This document shows positions 38,286-56,100 of a DNA stretch of 64,000 nt, in pieces (the stretch's first letter is position 1; every line of letters starts with the position of its first letter). Location of the stretch: NCBI GenBank assembly GCA_017562135.1, contig QEYB01001046.1, positions 1,736,001-1,800,000 on the forward strand. Reading direction: 5' to 3'. The notes under the pieces were generated by a model. It had not been told where the DNA came from. It saw only the letters and a list, made by a program, of their open reading frames with translations, and made no database searches. The stretch comes from Dipylidium caninum (taxonomy: Eukaryota > Platyhelminthes > Cestoda > Cyclophyllidea > Dipylidiidae). Position numbers and translations under genes: made by a program.

Positions 38286-41200
38286 TTACGCAGGTGTTCG
38301 ACCAAAGTCGGAGAAGATGATTTGTCTTCCAGATAAGCGATAAACCGCGTGACGAAGTTTATTAAGGTTGCTGGTGCCGACGGCCAAGTCCTCATGAAGA
38401 CTTGAGACTTGCTGACGCAGCCTGCATGCCTCTTCACCGGCCTCACTCAATCTTGTCCGTAAATCGTTCAACTAGTGAAAGGTTATGAAAGTGGCAGATT
38501 ACGAAGTCTACTCAGGCATGAATACTTACCTCCGTGATGGAGCTATTAAGTTTCGCGTTGACATCAGCAAGATCGGATTCAAGAGCTTGAACTTGACGCT
38601 TGAGCTCAATGCATGCAACGCACTCCTATTGATAAAGAAAGCGTATAACAGTGATCCCTAACAGGAAATATCGAGGATGGTGGCTTACCAACAGGATGGT
38701 CTTGTAAAATTGCGTACCAAGGGTAGTCCACAATAATAAGTATAATTACCTGTGAAACAGTGTTAAGATTACTGGAGCGTGCGCGTCTTGTGCGCTTAGC
38801 TGGAGGGGAAGTGGGTGCACCCGATGTCTGAGCTGCAGCCTGTTCTAAATCGGCTCTTCTGTTCTCGCTTGTTGCCTCATTCAAGCGCTCACGTGTTTCA
38901 ACCAATTTTGACTCCAATTCAGCTAATTGTTTAGTCAGTTTTGTGCAACGCTCAGCGCATGCGGTGGACGACTCGTGCTCCTTTTTTAGATCAGAGAGAA
39001 GTTGAGAGATACGGGTTTCGTCAGAATTCATATTCTAGAAGTAGAAATAAGCCGACAATTGCGAGAAATCCATTATGAGCAGTAAGGTAAAACCATTTAC
39101 TGATTCAGAGTTGGCACGATGTTTCTCAGACTCCAGCTCCACTGATAGAGCGGCATGCCTTGCCCTAAGTTCGTTGACCTCGGATTTAGCGGTTTCCAAC
39201 TCTGCAAAGGTATCTTTCGCTTTCATAAGTTGTGATTCGAGGTCCGTTACCTTGGATTCAAGTCTAACAATCTCTTTATCTTTAACCAGAAGTTTTCTCA
39301 TCCTTCGCTGACACCGTTGCATAGCGGTGGAACTCTAAAAGAACGATAAGGTTAAGTCTAGAAACCGAAGCCAAAAAACGGGCTCTTGACACCCTTTAGT
39401 TTTAAGAGCTTCAATAAGCGCTTTTGAGCGCAGTCAACTGGGCCTCGGTTGTTATAAGACGGTGACGTAGCTCGTTGTTTGCTGAGCCAAAAAACGATTG
39501 GTAGTCCGGACGCTGTTTAAGTCAGTCTGCCAACGCTCTGTCTCAACACCGCCGCGTACTACACGAAGGCGCACCGCCTCCAGCTCTTTGTTTGCCTGTT
39601 CCAACTGACTAGTCTTCGAAGTCAATTCGGCTGAAAGATCATTCACTTGACGTTCTTTCGTCTTCATCTAAAGAAATTAGATAATATTTGTTGCCAATAT
39701 ATTTATTTTTCAATCCACACCGCTCGATTAAAATAAATAACGGAAAGTTGTGAAACGCCAAATAAAACACCTCCGAAGAGAATGATTCTAGTTGTGCAGA
39801 TTTCTCGTCAAAGCGGGAACTGAGGTCAAACAATTCAGATCGCTTGGCTTCATTGTCCAATCGTAATTGATTGACAGCTGTTTGTAGCTCAGCGATACGA
39901 GCTTTATCAGCCGGGTCGCCCGAATGTATAACCTACGGGCCAAGAGAAATGAATTTAATAGCGCAAATCCGTTAATTAACGTAAAAGCAAAACTGATTTT
40001 TAAGAGATGAGACGATTTTCTGCCTTAAAGTGAACCGTAAAAACATGTTAGTTCAGAACCGAATGGCAGTCTGATATTCTAAAGTAAATTTGACCAGCGT
40101 CAAAAATGAAAAGGAATAATCACGAGAAATCACCGGTTTGGGAGCATTTGCCATTTCAGCCAGTTCCTCCTCCATTTTTTTCATTTTTTCTCCTTTACTT
40201 CATTTAATTCCACTTCCATTTTCATCCATCTCGGCCTCCGCACCTTACGCCGTTGATATTCACGATCACGCTTACCTCAACTCTCAATTTCAATTTCAAT
40301 TTCGGGTGGATAGCCATCATAGCGTCGGCCACCACGCGGACCGCCCTTCACGCAAGGTCGCCAGCTCGCGTTTTCAGAATGCTGACCTGAGCGGAGAGGC
40401 TAGATCGTTCCACATCTGCCGCCTCTAATCGAGAACCTTTTTCTGGATCTCCTGTTTCAAGTGAATTTTAATATTAAAGTGAGGATTTACACGAACATAA
40501 ACCAGAGTGCAGTAACGTTAACGCCCAAAAAATGAGGTATGTTTGATGATGGTTTATCCCAAGACCGCCGAAACTCACGACCCAAAGCGATCGACAAAGA
40601 AAAACAATGGTACACCTAACTGGAAAATGCTTCGTACTGTAAATACGAAGGATGAATCTTCGCGATAGGTCAAAAGTTGATTAAGTTCGTGAACTTTACC
40701 CTCCAAGTCAAGAACACGAGCCCGTAGAGTAGCAGGATCTGCATTATTCAATTTTTCAATTTCATTTGGATCCGGTTTTTTCTCCTCTAGAATCCATGGC
40801 GGGAGGGACGGGCCGATCAAACGAGTGTTGGTCTAAAGACCAAATAAGTGTAACTCAAAGAACTTACCAGGTCACCTTTGGGACGTTTATCCGAGTGCTT
40901 TGACTCCTTCACAGAGGCTTCCAAATTAGCACACTTTTCCTTCAATGCTTCAATATCTGTATCTTTATTCTCAACCTGAAAAAATGGGAACTGATATAAA
41001 AATGAACAAGAATATGGAGATTAGCGATTTAACGTTCTCCTCGCCTTTTCCAACAGCGAATCACGTTCAGCAGTCACTTCTTTCAAATTCCTTTCAAGTT
41101 CGCTTTTTGCCTGTTTGATTTCTGAGAGTTGTTCGTTAAATTTGGCCTCCTGTTCTTTAAAATACTGATTGGCTGCAGCCAAACCGCTATCACTTACACC

Positions 41201-41901
41201 TTCAGACCTACCAAGAACATAATAAAAGAAAATCTGGACGACTTACGACTCCGCTAACTTATCCAGAAGGGCAGTTTTTGCGGCCACAGCCTCGCGTAAA
41301 CGATCACATTCGTCCGCCCTATCCAAGGCCTCGCTTAAATTCACCTCTAATTTACCACATTTCAGTTTTAGGCTTTCCATCTCCTCGGTAAGATTTACCA
41401 CTTTTTCTTCCAACTCTTTAGAAAATTTCCTTTGCTTTTCAATAATACTACCCTTTACCTATGAGTGCTGATTACCTAGTTAAGTTGAATACTCACCTTA
41501 AGAAGACCTTCCGCTTCTGCGGCTCGGCGTTCGGTAGCCGAGAGCTTTGTTTCGTTAGCATTTAGACTTTGACGTAAGCGTTCAGCCTGAGTTTGACTTT
41601 CGGCCAATTCATTTTTGATACTATCCAATGTCTTCAGACGACTTTCTAAATCGCTTATTTGAAGACGACAATCCATAACTTTTTTCTTTTCATCGCGATT
41701 TTGATTAACTAAACTCCTGTTACTGAGTTGAAGACTAGCCATATCTATCGATAGCTTTTTATTCTCTTCGGATAATATTCTGAAACAAAACTATACACTG
41801 AGAAAAATGATGCGTTGGTTAATACTCCTCGCTGGTATGATAAGCTCATACCTGTACTGCTCCTCATAATCCACCTCCGGCATTTCTTGATCTTCTGCCA
41901 T
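38286..41901 (-). CDS. Long coiled-coil protein, function unknown (frame slips and one TGA)
   Basis: Fourteen exons in transcript order: 41901-41852, 41779-41497, 41458-41247, 41207-41045, 40975-40868, 40832-40616, 40451-40276, 40243-40134, 39932-39771, 39667-39393, 39332-39101, 39034-38750, 38625-38530 and 38471-38286. They total about 851 residues, starting MAEDQEMPEVDYEEQYR. Most of it is heptad-type Leu/Glu/Lys/Arg/Gln text (for example LESRLKTLDSIKNELAESQ and KLLVKDKEIVRLESKVTDLE), so a parallel coiled coil is expected. There is a basic cluster PPAKRTRRARSS near residue 740, possibly a nuclear signal. The frame needs a one-base gain in A6 at 40184-40189 and in T6 (plus A6) at 39489-39494, and a one-base loss at 39422-39425. 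One in-frame TGA (40350) remains unexplained. The fourth intron appears to be GC-AG. I cannot name the family; centrosomal, Golgi and nuclear scaffolds would all fit. Confidence 0.72.
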
Positions 41902-43214
41902 GGTACCCTTAGTGGAAGTAAATAAATTTAGCGGCCGACTTTAAACCAGTGAATACACGTATCGGTTGAAAGCCAGCCCAAGAGTTATAAGGGCTGTTCT
42001 ACTATAGATGTGCAAAAACCAGTAAGAAACCTTGAAATGGGGAAGTAAAACGCCAAACAACGAATATCTAGCCACGGGAAGACTCGAAGTAGATGCATTT
42101 AAAATGGAAACGTGGATGTGGTGACCTATAATCACCGCAGCACTTTCAAGGAAGAGTCATCTCCTAAAATTCACCATGGAACCCAGAAAGAAAAAAGTGT
42201 CAAATATAGGGGCTACTATCGTGTGAGGATATCGGAAAAAAAAACAAGAACAATACTCACAACGCAAGGATTCACGGACGAAATGGGGGGCGCGCGAACA
42301 AGACGTGTAGTGAACTTAAACGAAAGGGGGCGAAAAGTACAATTGATGACATCGACATAGCATCCGTTATAAAAATAAGCACCATTATTTAACTTTAAAA
42401 AGAATTAAATATTTACAAAAGAGGTGAGCAGGTTTTAAAATTTACAGGTTTTGTATGATGCTCCAATGTTAAATATTTTAACTCCGTTCCCATATATTCA
42501 GCAGTCCAGAAAACAAAAATCCCATGGTAACGGCTTATTTTCATCAAACCAGCATCTCTTTTCCACAGTATATCAGCGCGACGAAACGGAATATAGCCCG
42601 ATTTCTAAATTATGAGACACCGTTTTATTATGCAAATGCAAATAGCACGAAAATGAATTTGGCTACTTAAATTTATATAAAGGCGCCGGACATTGCGAAT
42701 CGGATGTAAGTTCTGCGGTACCAACTCGCTCATGCTTTTTAACGTTTCACGCGGCGTCAATGATTTTTCGCTCGATGAAAAGTAAGTCAACGATTATAAC
42801 TCAGTTAGGGATGGACGTGTAATGTAATACGCCAACCTCACGAAACTGTGTTTTAGACCGCGGATTTTATGAGTCTTCATATACTTTCTTTCAATGTTAC
42901 AACTTTTGTCTACTGTGACAAAACCTAAGAACCTCTTGTTAAAGTGACGAGTTAGCATTACAACGTAGCTTTACGAAGCCGGCTGAGGCCACATGATTCA
43001 CAGATTTTCTCATTTCAATAAATGTATGAATTTTCCCCATTGCTAATGACAAATAATAGAACATATATTTTAAGCTATGTTCTAAGCGCGTGTATGTAGT
43101 TTTTTGCGCAGTGACAGTTGCTTGAACGTCGTCCGCGCGTGTTTTAATCCTTGTAATTTACGAACGTCTTTGAATAATTAAAGTCGAGAGTTTTATCCTC
43201 ATTGGTTCCGTGTA
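41902..43214. promoter_or_regulatory. divergent intergenic region between coiled-coil gene and GCN5
   Basis: 1.3 kb between start codons that face away from each other. No exon was recognised. The unrecognised frame at 42112-42360 is poor in family-like text. Promoters for both genes must lie here. Confidence 0.5.
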
Positions 43215-48644
<5,430 letters not shown>

Positions 48645-50129
48645 TCCGCCTCATTTTTTTACTCCAATTTCCCTCTTCCTTGTACTCCCGACAGACGTGA
48701 GCCCTATTTTATTACATACGTATATTCCTTCTGAGAAAGGTCTCTTTTCAGCTGCGCTCCTTTTGTATGTTCTGACGTTGGTGCTAATTTTGTTCCTCTA
48801 CAACCTTAAATTTATCACAGATTGTGCAGCCTAGATTTGACTTGCTGAGACCTGAGCCGTTGCCCCTTTTCGGGTTTGTTAAACGTTCAGATGTAGGTTT
48901 TACGAGTGTGTTGATGGTTTGGATTCTACTCGGCATCTACAATACCATCGTCTTCCAACGATCAGTGTGTAGTCAGCCCTCTATTTCCACTTTATGATGT
49001 GCGGATATTTTTCTTGCATTTCTCGAAGCCCTGACTACTACAGACAGAGGGTCCCAGTGTGTTAGCGCTATCCGAGTGATGAAAAGGATTAAGCTTAGTC
49101 GATGCTAATGTTCTTTGCGGGTCACTGACACGAGTATGGCGATCATTCGCGTAAGGATTCCAGATTGCATCGAGTGTCGATGTGACTTACATTCAAATGT
49201 GTCTTTATGTGCGTTCTCCGTGGATTGGGAATTGTGCTAAGTCAGGAAGGGCAGGTTTGAATTGCTTTCCATTTCCCTGTTCTGGAGTGTTCTTTTTTCG
49301 GTCTTGCCGACATGCCGAGGAGTTGGCTTTGGCTGTTCATCTCTAACATGAGTGGTTGGGAAGATTTAGTAACCGTTTTTATCATAGTAAGCGCTTTGTT
49401 GTACCTTTTAAGATACTAGGATTAATCTCTTGGGGTACTTTGCCAGCAGTTTGGATCCTTACTGTCTACTACTGGAGGGAATTGGCGAAAGTATATTTTA
49501 AAAAAGCATAGAATTATTCATATTGGTACGGATTAGCCGTCATTTCCAGGCTTCCTGAGCATTGCACGTAAGTCTAAATTATCCCTTTGGATACTTCACT
49601 CGCAGCGTTACCGCCATACGTCCTGTAAGGTCGTGATTCTTTCACTTCTCTCTTCCTTACGCAAATGTTTCCTGTCTGTCTGATAGGACTGAGGTGCTGC
49701 TTCGCCAGTTTCAGCAGTATTGGCGACAGATCGACCGAAGCAAATCATTTGAAGTCTTACCAAGTTTCTTTCTGTTCAGGCTCATCAACGGCTAGGAAAG
49801 TTGGACTAACTAGCTCCCTCTAATTCAGTAGGCGATGTCGTCATTGACTCACACGCACGGTCTAATCGCCCCATGTTGACTAAAAGTCTAATGGAGTGAG
49901 GCTGCTTCCCCTTTAGAGGAAAGTATCCAACCGTCAGCTCTTGATGAGTGCACTTCCCTTTTTCGTTGAGCAATCCTAAACAGTTGTGGATCATCACTTG
50001 TGAACGGTATTTCTGAGGTAAACCATTTGACGTTTGCTATGTCTTAACAGCCTTCCCGCTATCAGAGGTTGGTTCGTTTTGTGACTTCCCTTAGTCTTTT
50101 AGCCAAGCTGGGGAGGTGTGTTTGGTGCG
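48645..50129. other. intergenic region between GCN5 and RNASEH2A
   Basis: Both neighbours are on the plus strand. This holds the GCN5 3' UTR and the RNASEH2A promoter. No repeat or coding signal was recognised. Confidence 0.5.
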
Positions 50130-50171
50130 ATGTGCTATGCAGCGACTAATGTCAGGTTCTTCTATTTAGCT

Positions 50172-53100
50172 ATGAATTCAGACGAATGCAAAGACCTCAA
50201 ACTCCTCTGCCCAGAGGCAAAGGGGTCGATCGACGACACGGACGACGGATCGTCACAGTTGTATCGAGATTTCCTGGACGAATGTTTGGCGGGCGAGGGT
50301 GCGACCCTGATTAACTCCTCAATCAACAGTCTTTCGACTGCAAACCGGTGCGCACCCTGTGTGCTCGGCATCGATGAGGCCGGGAGGGGCCCAGTTCTCG
50401 GTGATTATTTTCCACATCTCTTTACTCACTTTGGATCAGTAGACTTAATCATCTCCATCACGCAGGTCCAATGGTTTACGCGTGTGCTGTGGCTCCGCTG
50501 AACAAAGTAGCTGCTCTAAAGGAAATGGGCCTGGCAGGTAATTATTTCCCATTAAATTATAAAAATGTATTAGACTCCAAGCAGTTGACTGAACAAAAAC
50601 GTGAGGATCTACTCCACAAGATGTTGAAGGCGTCAGACTGGTTGGCGTACACCATACACGCTATTTCACCCATGGAAATTACCGAAAAAATGCTTAGGAG
50701 GTAAAATTTGTTTATCCCAGACATTTCGTGGTCTTGGCTAGGCAATCAAGTGTCTAATGCTTTTTTTATCCTTTTTTAGTCAAAAGATTAGCCTTAATGT
50801 TATCTCTCAAAATGCGGCCATCGGTCTCATTCGGTCTGCGATTGACCAGGGCGTGAACTTGACTGAGGTTCGCTTCTCAACGGGCAAATTTTATTGCTTC
50901 TTTGCGATAGTCTGGCTGTGTGGTGAGGGCCAAGGTGACCCCATGTTCAGCTGTCCTTCTTGGTCGAGTCTCACGGCTCGTTGTTTAAATGTCCGTCTTT
51001 ATAGTCTCGCACCCTAGACGCTCGAGTAAATGGGGTTAGTAGATGGGTAAAAAGATTTTAAAACCTCTCAACACGAATATTTTCTCAAGATAAGCGACAT
51101 TTCACTTCTTTTATGCCACAAAATCGAGCATACGTATGTTGATGACGCTAAACTCTCGAATAATTCACGAGTAAATTACTCCATCCTCGGGAAAATGTTG
51201 AACTGTCATGATCATGGCAACGCTTATAATGTACTCTGGAAGGCACAATACCTTCCTTTCCGTAATTAAGAGGAACTCAAGACTGTCAATGATATTAAAT
51301 GGGGGGACTTGATGAGCATCCCTGCCACAACGCCGCTTCCTTTGAGGTGTAAGTTGGTCTCTCGGGCGTCTGGAGGTGTTCGCCACACACGTCCCCAAAT
51401 CATCATTTGGTGAGAGAATGTCGTGGATGGATGGAAGATTTTTTGTTTTGCTCTAGAATTAAATCCTCTTTCCCTCTGTATTTCGACAAACGATGTCCAC
51501 ATGAGGAGCTACACTACCACTTAATTGGTTTGCTTTGAACTACACGGTTTGTATGTAGTCTTTTGCCTTTCTGCTTTCCGAGGACTTGTTCTTATTGTGT
51601 CTGCCAAAATGATATCTCAGCTTCGGGCTGCAAATCCGAGAAATCAAGCGTTCTAGTGGAACAAGCCCTTTCGTGGTCAGTGGATAAATACTTCGAAATA
51701 GAATACCTTCGAGCCGTGCACTTAACTACCGTCTTCAAATTCTTTTAACCTCAGGAAAAGCGCACTCACGAACCCATTGTCCCGATAGCCTCTGAAATGT
51801 GCGAGGGAAGTCGAAGAGCAACGAGGCGAAGATGTAGCAAATCCGGAGTGGAAACGACTTTGTGAACAGCGGTGTCAAAACCCCCGGTAAAGATGTGGAA
51901 AAGCGGGGAATAAATATGCCAACCGTTCAATTCTCTTATTGCGAAAAGATCACTTCTCGGATTTACTCCTATCAAAACAGCAAAAGTCCTCATGTCATTC
52001 ATTAATTTCCTTTTTTAAAAAATGACCTTTTAGGTATATGTGGATACATTGGGGAAGGCGGAGGTGTACCGGGCTCACCTAGTATCCCTCTTCCCCGGTC
52101 TGAGGATTGTTGTGGAAAGCAAAGCCGATGCCACCTACCCCATTGTCAGCGCCGCCAGTATCTACGCCAAGGTGAGTCGGTTCCACTCTTCCCCCCAACT
52201 CCCATCTTGACCCCCTGTCTGCCGCTTTCCTCTTGGCCCTATAGCTCACTTTTGATCCATCAGTATGTAATAAACACATCTTTTACACCCTCCCTCCTTG
52301 TATATGAACTACAAAGTAGCGAACCTTTAATACCAACTTAGTAGGGCGTGTGTTGTGATTTGTGAAAACAGTCCCACTTACCTTTTCTCATGCCATTGGC
52401 GCTGATTTTTAACGAAGGCTGTTTAGCCTTCACCTAACTCCATACCTTTTGCCTCTTACGATTACGTGAAACGGGGAGTTTTTATGCTCGGGGTGATTAG
52501 TCTGGGGAAGACGGTTTCATAGCTTCGAGGGATAACTTGGGCGGTAATCGGTAAGACAGCGTTGAGACGAGGGCGTGGCTGCAGTGTGGACATCTCACCC
52601 GTAAGATGGGTGTTCTATCCTTCGCGGAAATTTCATCCCTTCTTCTTCTTGATTGCCTTGTTCTTGTGTATGCCATCAGGTAAATACTACAATCTTTTCG
52701 GTTTATAAATCGTGTCACGATATTCCTGCTGACTTGAGGTACATTCTTCTCGAAGACTGATCATCCTCCAACCGAACCTTTTGTACTAGGGGAGTTGCTG
52801 TTACTTTTTCCATGCATTTACGAAGATTTTCTATTGAAATTTTCTCCTTTTATTAAACCGTCTCCATACCATTGAGTTCACATGTCTGTTCAAACTAAAG
52901 TGACAAAAGTCTAGCCGTCGCCTGGACAACTTCCGGCAGGTTCCCCTTTTTTGACGAACAAACCTTGTGCTTTTTATTACTAGTCGACAAGTCAACTTCT
53001 CCCACGCCTACTAGTCTGAAACTGATTCGCAAGGAGAGATGATATCTTAATCGAATTCCAGACTTCATTTCTAATCGCCTTCAGCTCATTCTTTCGACCA

Positions 53101-56100
53101 TTTTCGTTTCTCCCTTGTGCGCCAGTTCGGTAACTTCCAGCCTGTATGTGAGGAGGCCGATTCCAATAAGTCTCGACGTGTCAATTTCTGAGGAAAAGGG
53201 AACTTCTTGAGGGCCGGAGATGTTTTCCCTATATACTTCCAAAGGGAAACCGAGGCCTGCTTTACCCTCGTTTCTAACTTCTTATCTAACTAAAAACAGT
53301 CTTTCCAGCGCTTTCGTCATGTCGCAAGTTTCTGCCTGCTCACTTTCTTCCATTAAATGAGTAGACTTTTTTTTCCAAAATACGTCATCTTGACGACTGC
53401 TCTTAGAAATTGTGGAGAAGTTGAGCAATTTCTTTCTGTCACTTTTTCTCCTGTCCAATTTAAGTTCGTTTCGGTTCGTGTTCCCCGCTAATTGCACTTC
53501 CTCGCATCGCATCGGTGGTGGTTAACAAATTCGGGCAAGTAGTTGTCTCCTCTCTGTTCGTCTTAAAACCCGGCGTGCCGACAACGCATTCCTTTTGGTG
53601 TGAGGAACGTCTGTAAAGGCTCGACTGTCCCTCGCCCGAGTGCAGACCCATAGTCCAACCTACATTCGCCCGCCAGATGGCCGCCATCCACCTTGGCAGA
53701 TTCAAGGCGATAGTGCACGACATAGACGTGATACTCTAGTTGATAGAGAGCAAATGATTTGAAGGCTCCCTGTGTTGGCACTTAGTGCGAAACCATTTTA
53801 ACTCCTGCAGAGACTCCATGAACTTCTCCACCGAAAATAATCGAGACAAGCCTGGCCTCATGCGGTCCATTCCGACTATAGTTTGCTCTGTAATGAACCT
53901 CTAAAACCCTGTTGATTGGTACGAAAAGGGATTCAGATGGCCTGGGAATCCGAAAACATTCTTCTGGGTTTAGATCGCGTGGCGATGGATGGTGCCAGTG
54001 CTTGTGAGTACACTCCAAGATTCTGCGAAAATCCTGACTTTTTGGTCATTGTCGTAGTCATCAGTCATAGTTTTTAGCCACTTCCTCTCTGTCCCCCATC
54101 TCCCGCACCGTGACCGGCTTGGGAGATCTATTCGGTTTCATTTTCTCGCTTTTAAATATATTCAGGTCCTCAGAGACTCGAACCTACCGATGTTCTGCCC
54201 CTGAATTTACTTGCGGTTCAGTGAAAACCCTTGTCCAACCCTGTATTTGATGGAACTGTGGTGTGTGAGACGGGCAAAAGTGCCAGATATCCTATGCTCT
54301 GCTTTGTTGCGTTTCATGGCTAGTCACGTTGGCGGCTACAGTCTCTTTAAGAAACTGCCTGAAAGTTCTTTAAAATCGCGAAGTGCTAGCAACTTCTCAC
54401 TGGTCCCTGCCCCCATCACTCCCGTATTAGCGTTACTGTTCTATTGCACAATTGAGTGTTTCTGCTTTCTCACTCATCACCGCCTCTGGCCTCTACCTGT
54501 GCTGATGGTGCCATGTTGCCTTTGATGTTTAAGCTTAGATCTTGAGTGTCAAGGAAAGATTAAAACCTTTGCTTACCTAGGCCGTTGCGTCTTCGTGTTT
54601 ATTTCGAGTTTGTCGTCTTTCATTTGCGTCACAGGTAGACTGCAAGCTGTGGTTGATGTTAGTTAGGTGTGGTGTTTACATTTCAGCGAACCTGGTGAAG
54701 TTATAAGCGGACAATCTTGTGAGACGTAGGCAAACTGAGCAGCATCATCATCGCATGTGCCAAGACTCTGCATATGGAAGAGTGAATGGTAAGGGATGTC
54801 GGGCTATTAGGTGGTGGATTTACTCCGCTTTCCTAACGATCGACGAGCAATTTTTGAGGAAATCATGATTTTCCATGAAAATAATCTTGTGACCCTACTA
54901 GTCCCCCTTAGAATTAAAATTTAAATCTTATCCCTTTTTTCCAGGATTAACCGTGAATCGACAGAGGCTGATGTCAGCACATTTGGGTGAAGGTTTTATA
55001 TCGCTGATTTCTCTGAAATCATAGCGTTGCTCCTTTTCCTTCAGACAGGAGGCGATTTCTCTTGTTATCTTCCCATACATCTCCCGTTTTTCATCTTTTG
55101 TAAATTGGAATGGTCGAAGGGCGCCTTGAAAAATAGTCTTATTGAATGCGATCTGTGAACTCGCCTCATCTGACATGTTTCGTCATCTTTACTCGAAGCC
55201 GACTGGAGCAACTAATGTCGTTCGTGGCATTACTCCTTGCCAAAGGAGCAACCTTCCACTCGAATGAGCCACTCTGACTTCTGTGAGTGGTTGTAACAAA
55301 CGTGTGCAACCGTCTAGCTCTATTTTGGGCTGAATTCGTTTTGCATCTTGAGACGCAATGCCTCTACCCTCATTAACTATCGCTATGTGGCATCCCACTG
55401 CCAAGTGTGATTCACATTTCTTGATGTAATCCGCCCACGCGCCAATTTGTGCTCCTCCGTGCCATGTTTGTCGCCATTAGAGCCAGTTCATCTTATTTGG
55501 CGTGGCACATTTAAAGCTTCGCCACTGTAATCATCTGACATCTTTTCCTCTTCCGGTCATCAAAAATAGGCTGAGCCAAAACCAAGAGTTTATCCTGCTG
55601 CACTGGCAAATCATTCTTTTAGTGTGCTTGATCGCGTAAACATTATCTTACCACGTCAAAGTCGCGTTGGAGCTCGTCTGTGTGTCTGTGCTGGTTCTTA
55701 TGGGCATTAGGAACGTATTTCGAATTTAATCACTCATGTCGACCCCCCAAAAAGAATGCCTTTCACTTACACACGTAGAGTAGGTTCTTCTGACGTGTCT
55801 GTGAAAGGATCGGACGATTTGAGGGCTTGCGTAGATGTTTGTGAATTTAATCATAGACGACTTAGCTCCTCCTAACGAAGTCTTGAGAAGGGACAATCAC
55901 TGGTTTGGAGCTGTGGAATGGATCTGTATCCAAGGATTGGTGATTTGACTTTCTCCTTTCCCTCGCCGGTGGCCACGATTTGTCCTGTCCACACCACCCA
56001 TCGAATAGTTGCCAGACCGTAGTAACTCTTCAGGTGTAATTTAACACCCAACCGGCGTTTCTCGAGCCTCGGCGCTTAGTTCTCAGTTGTTGCCGTGACG

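Noticed and set aside
39075..39311. Plus-strand 78-codon frame
   Set aside because: Antisense shadow of a coiled-coil exon.
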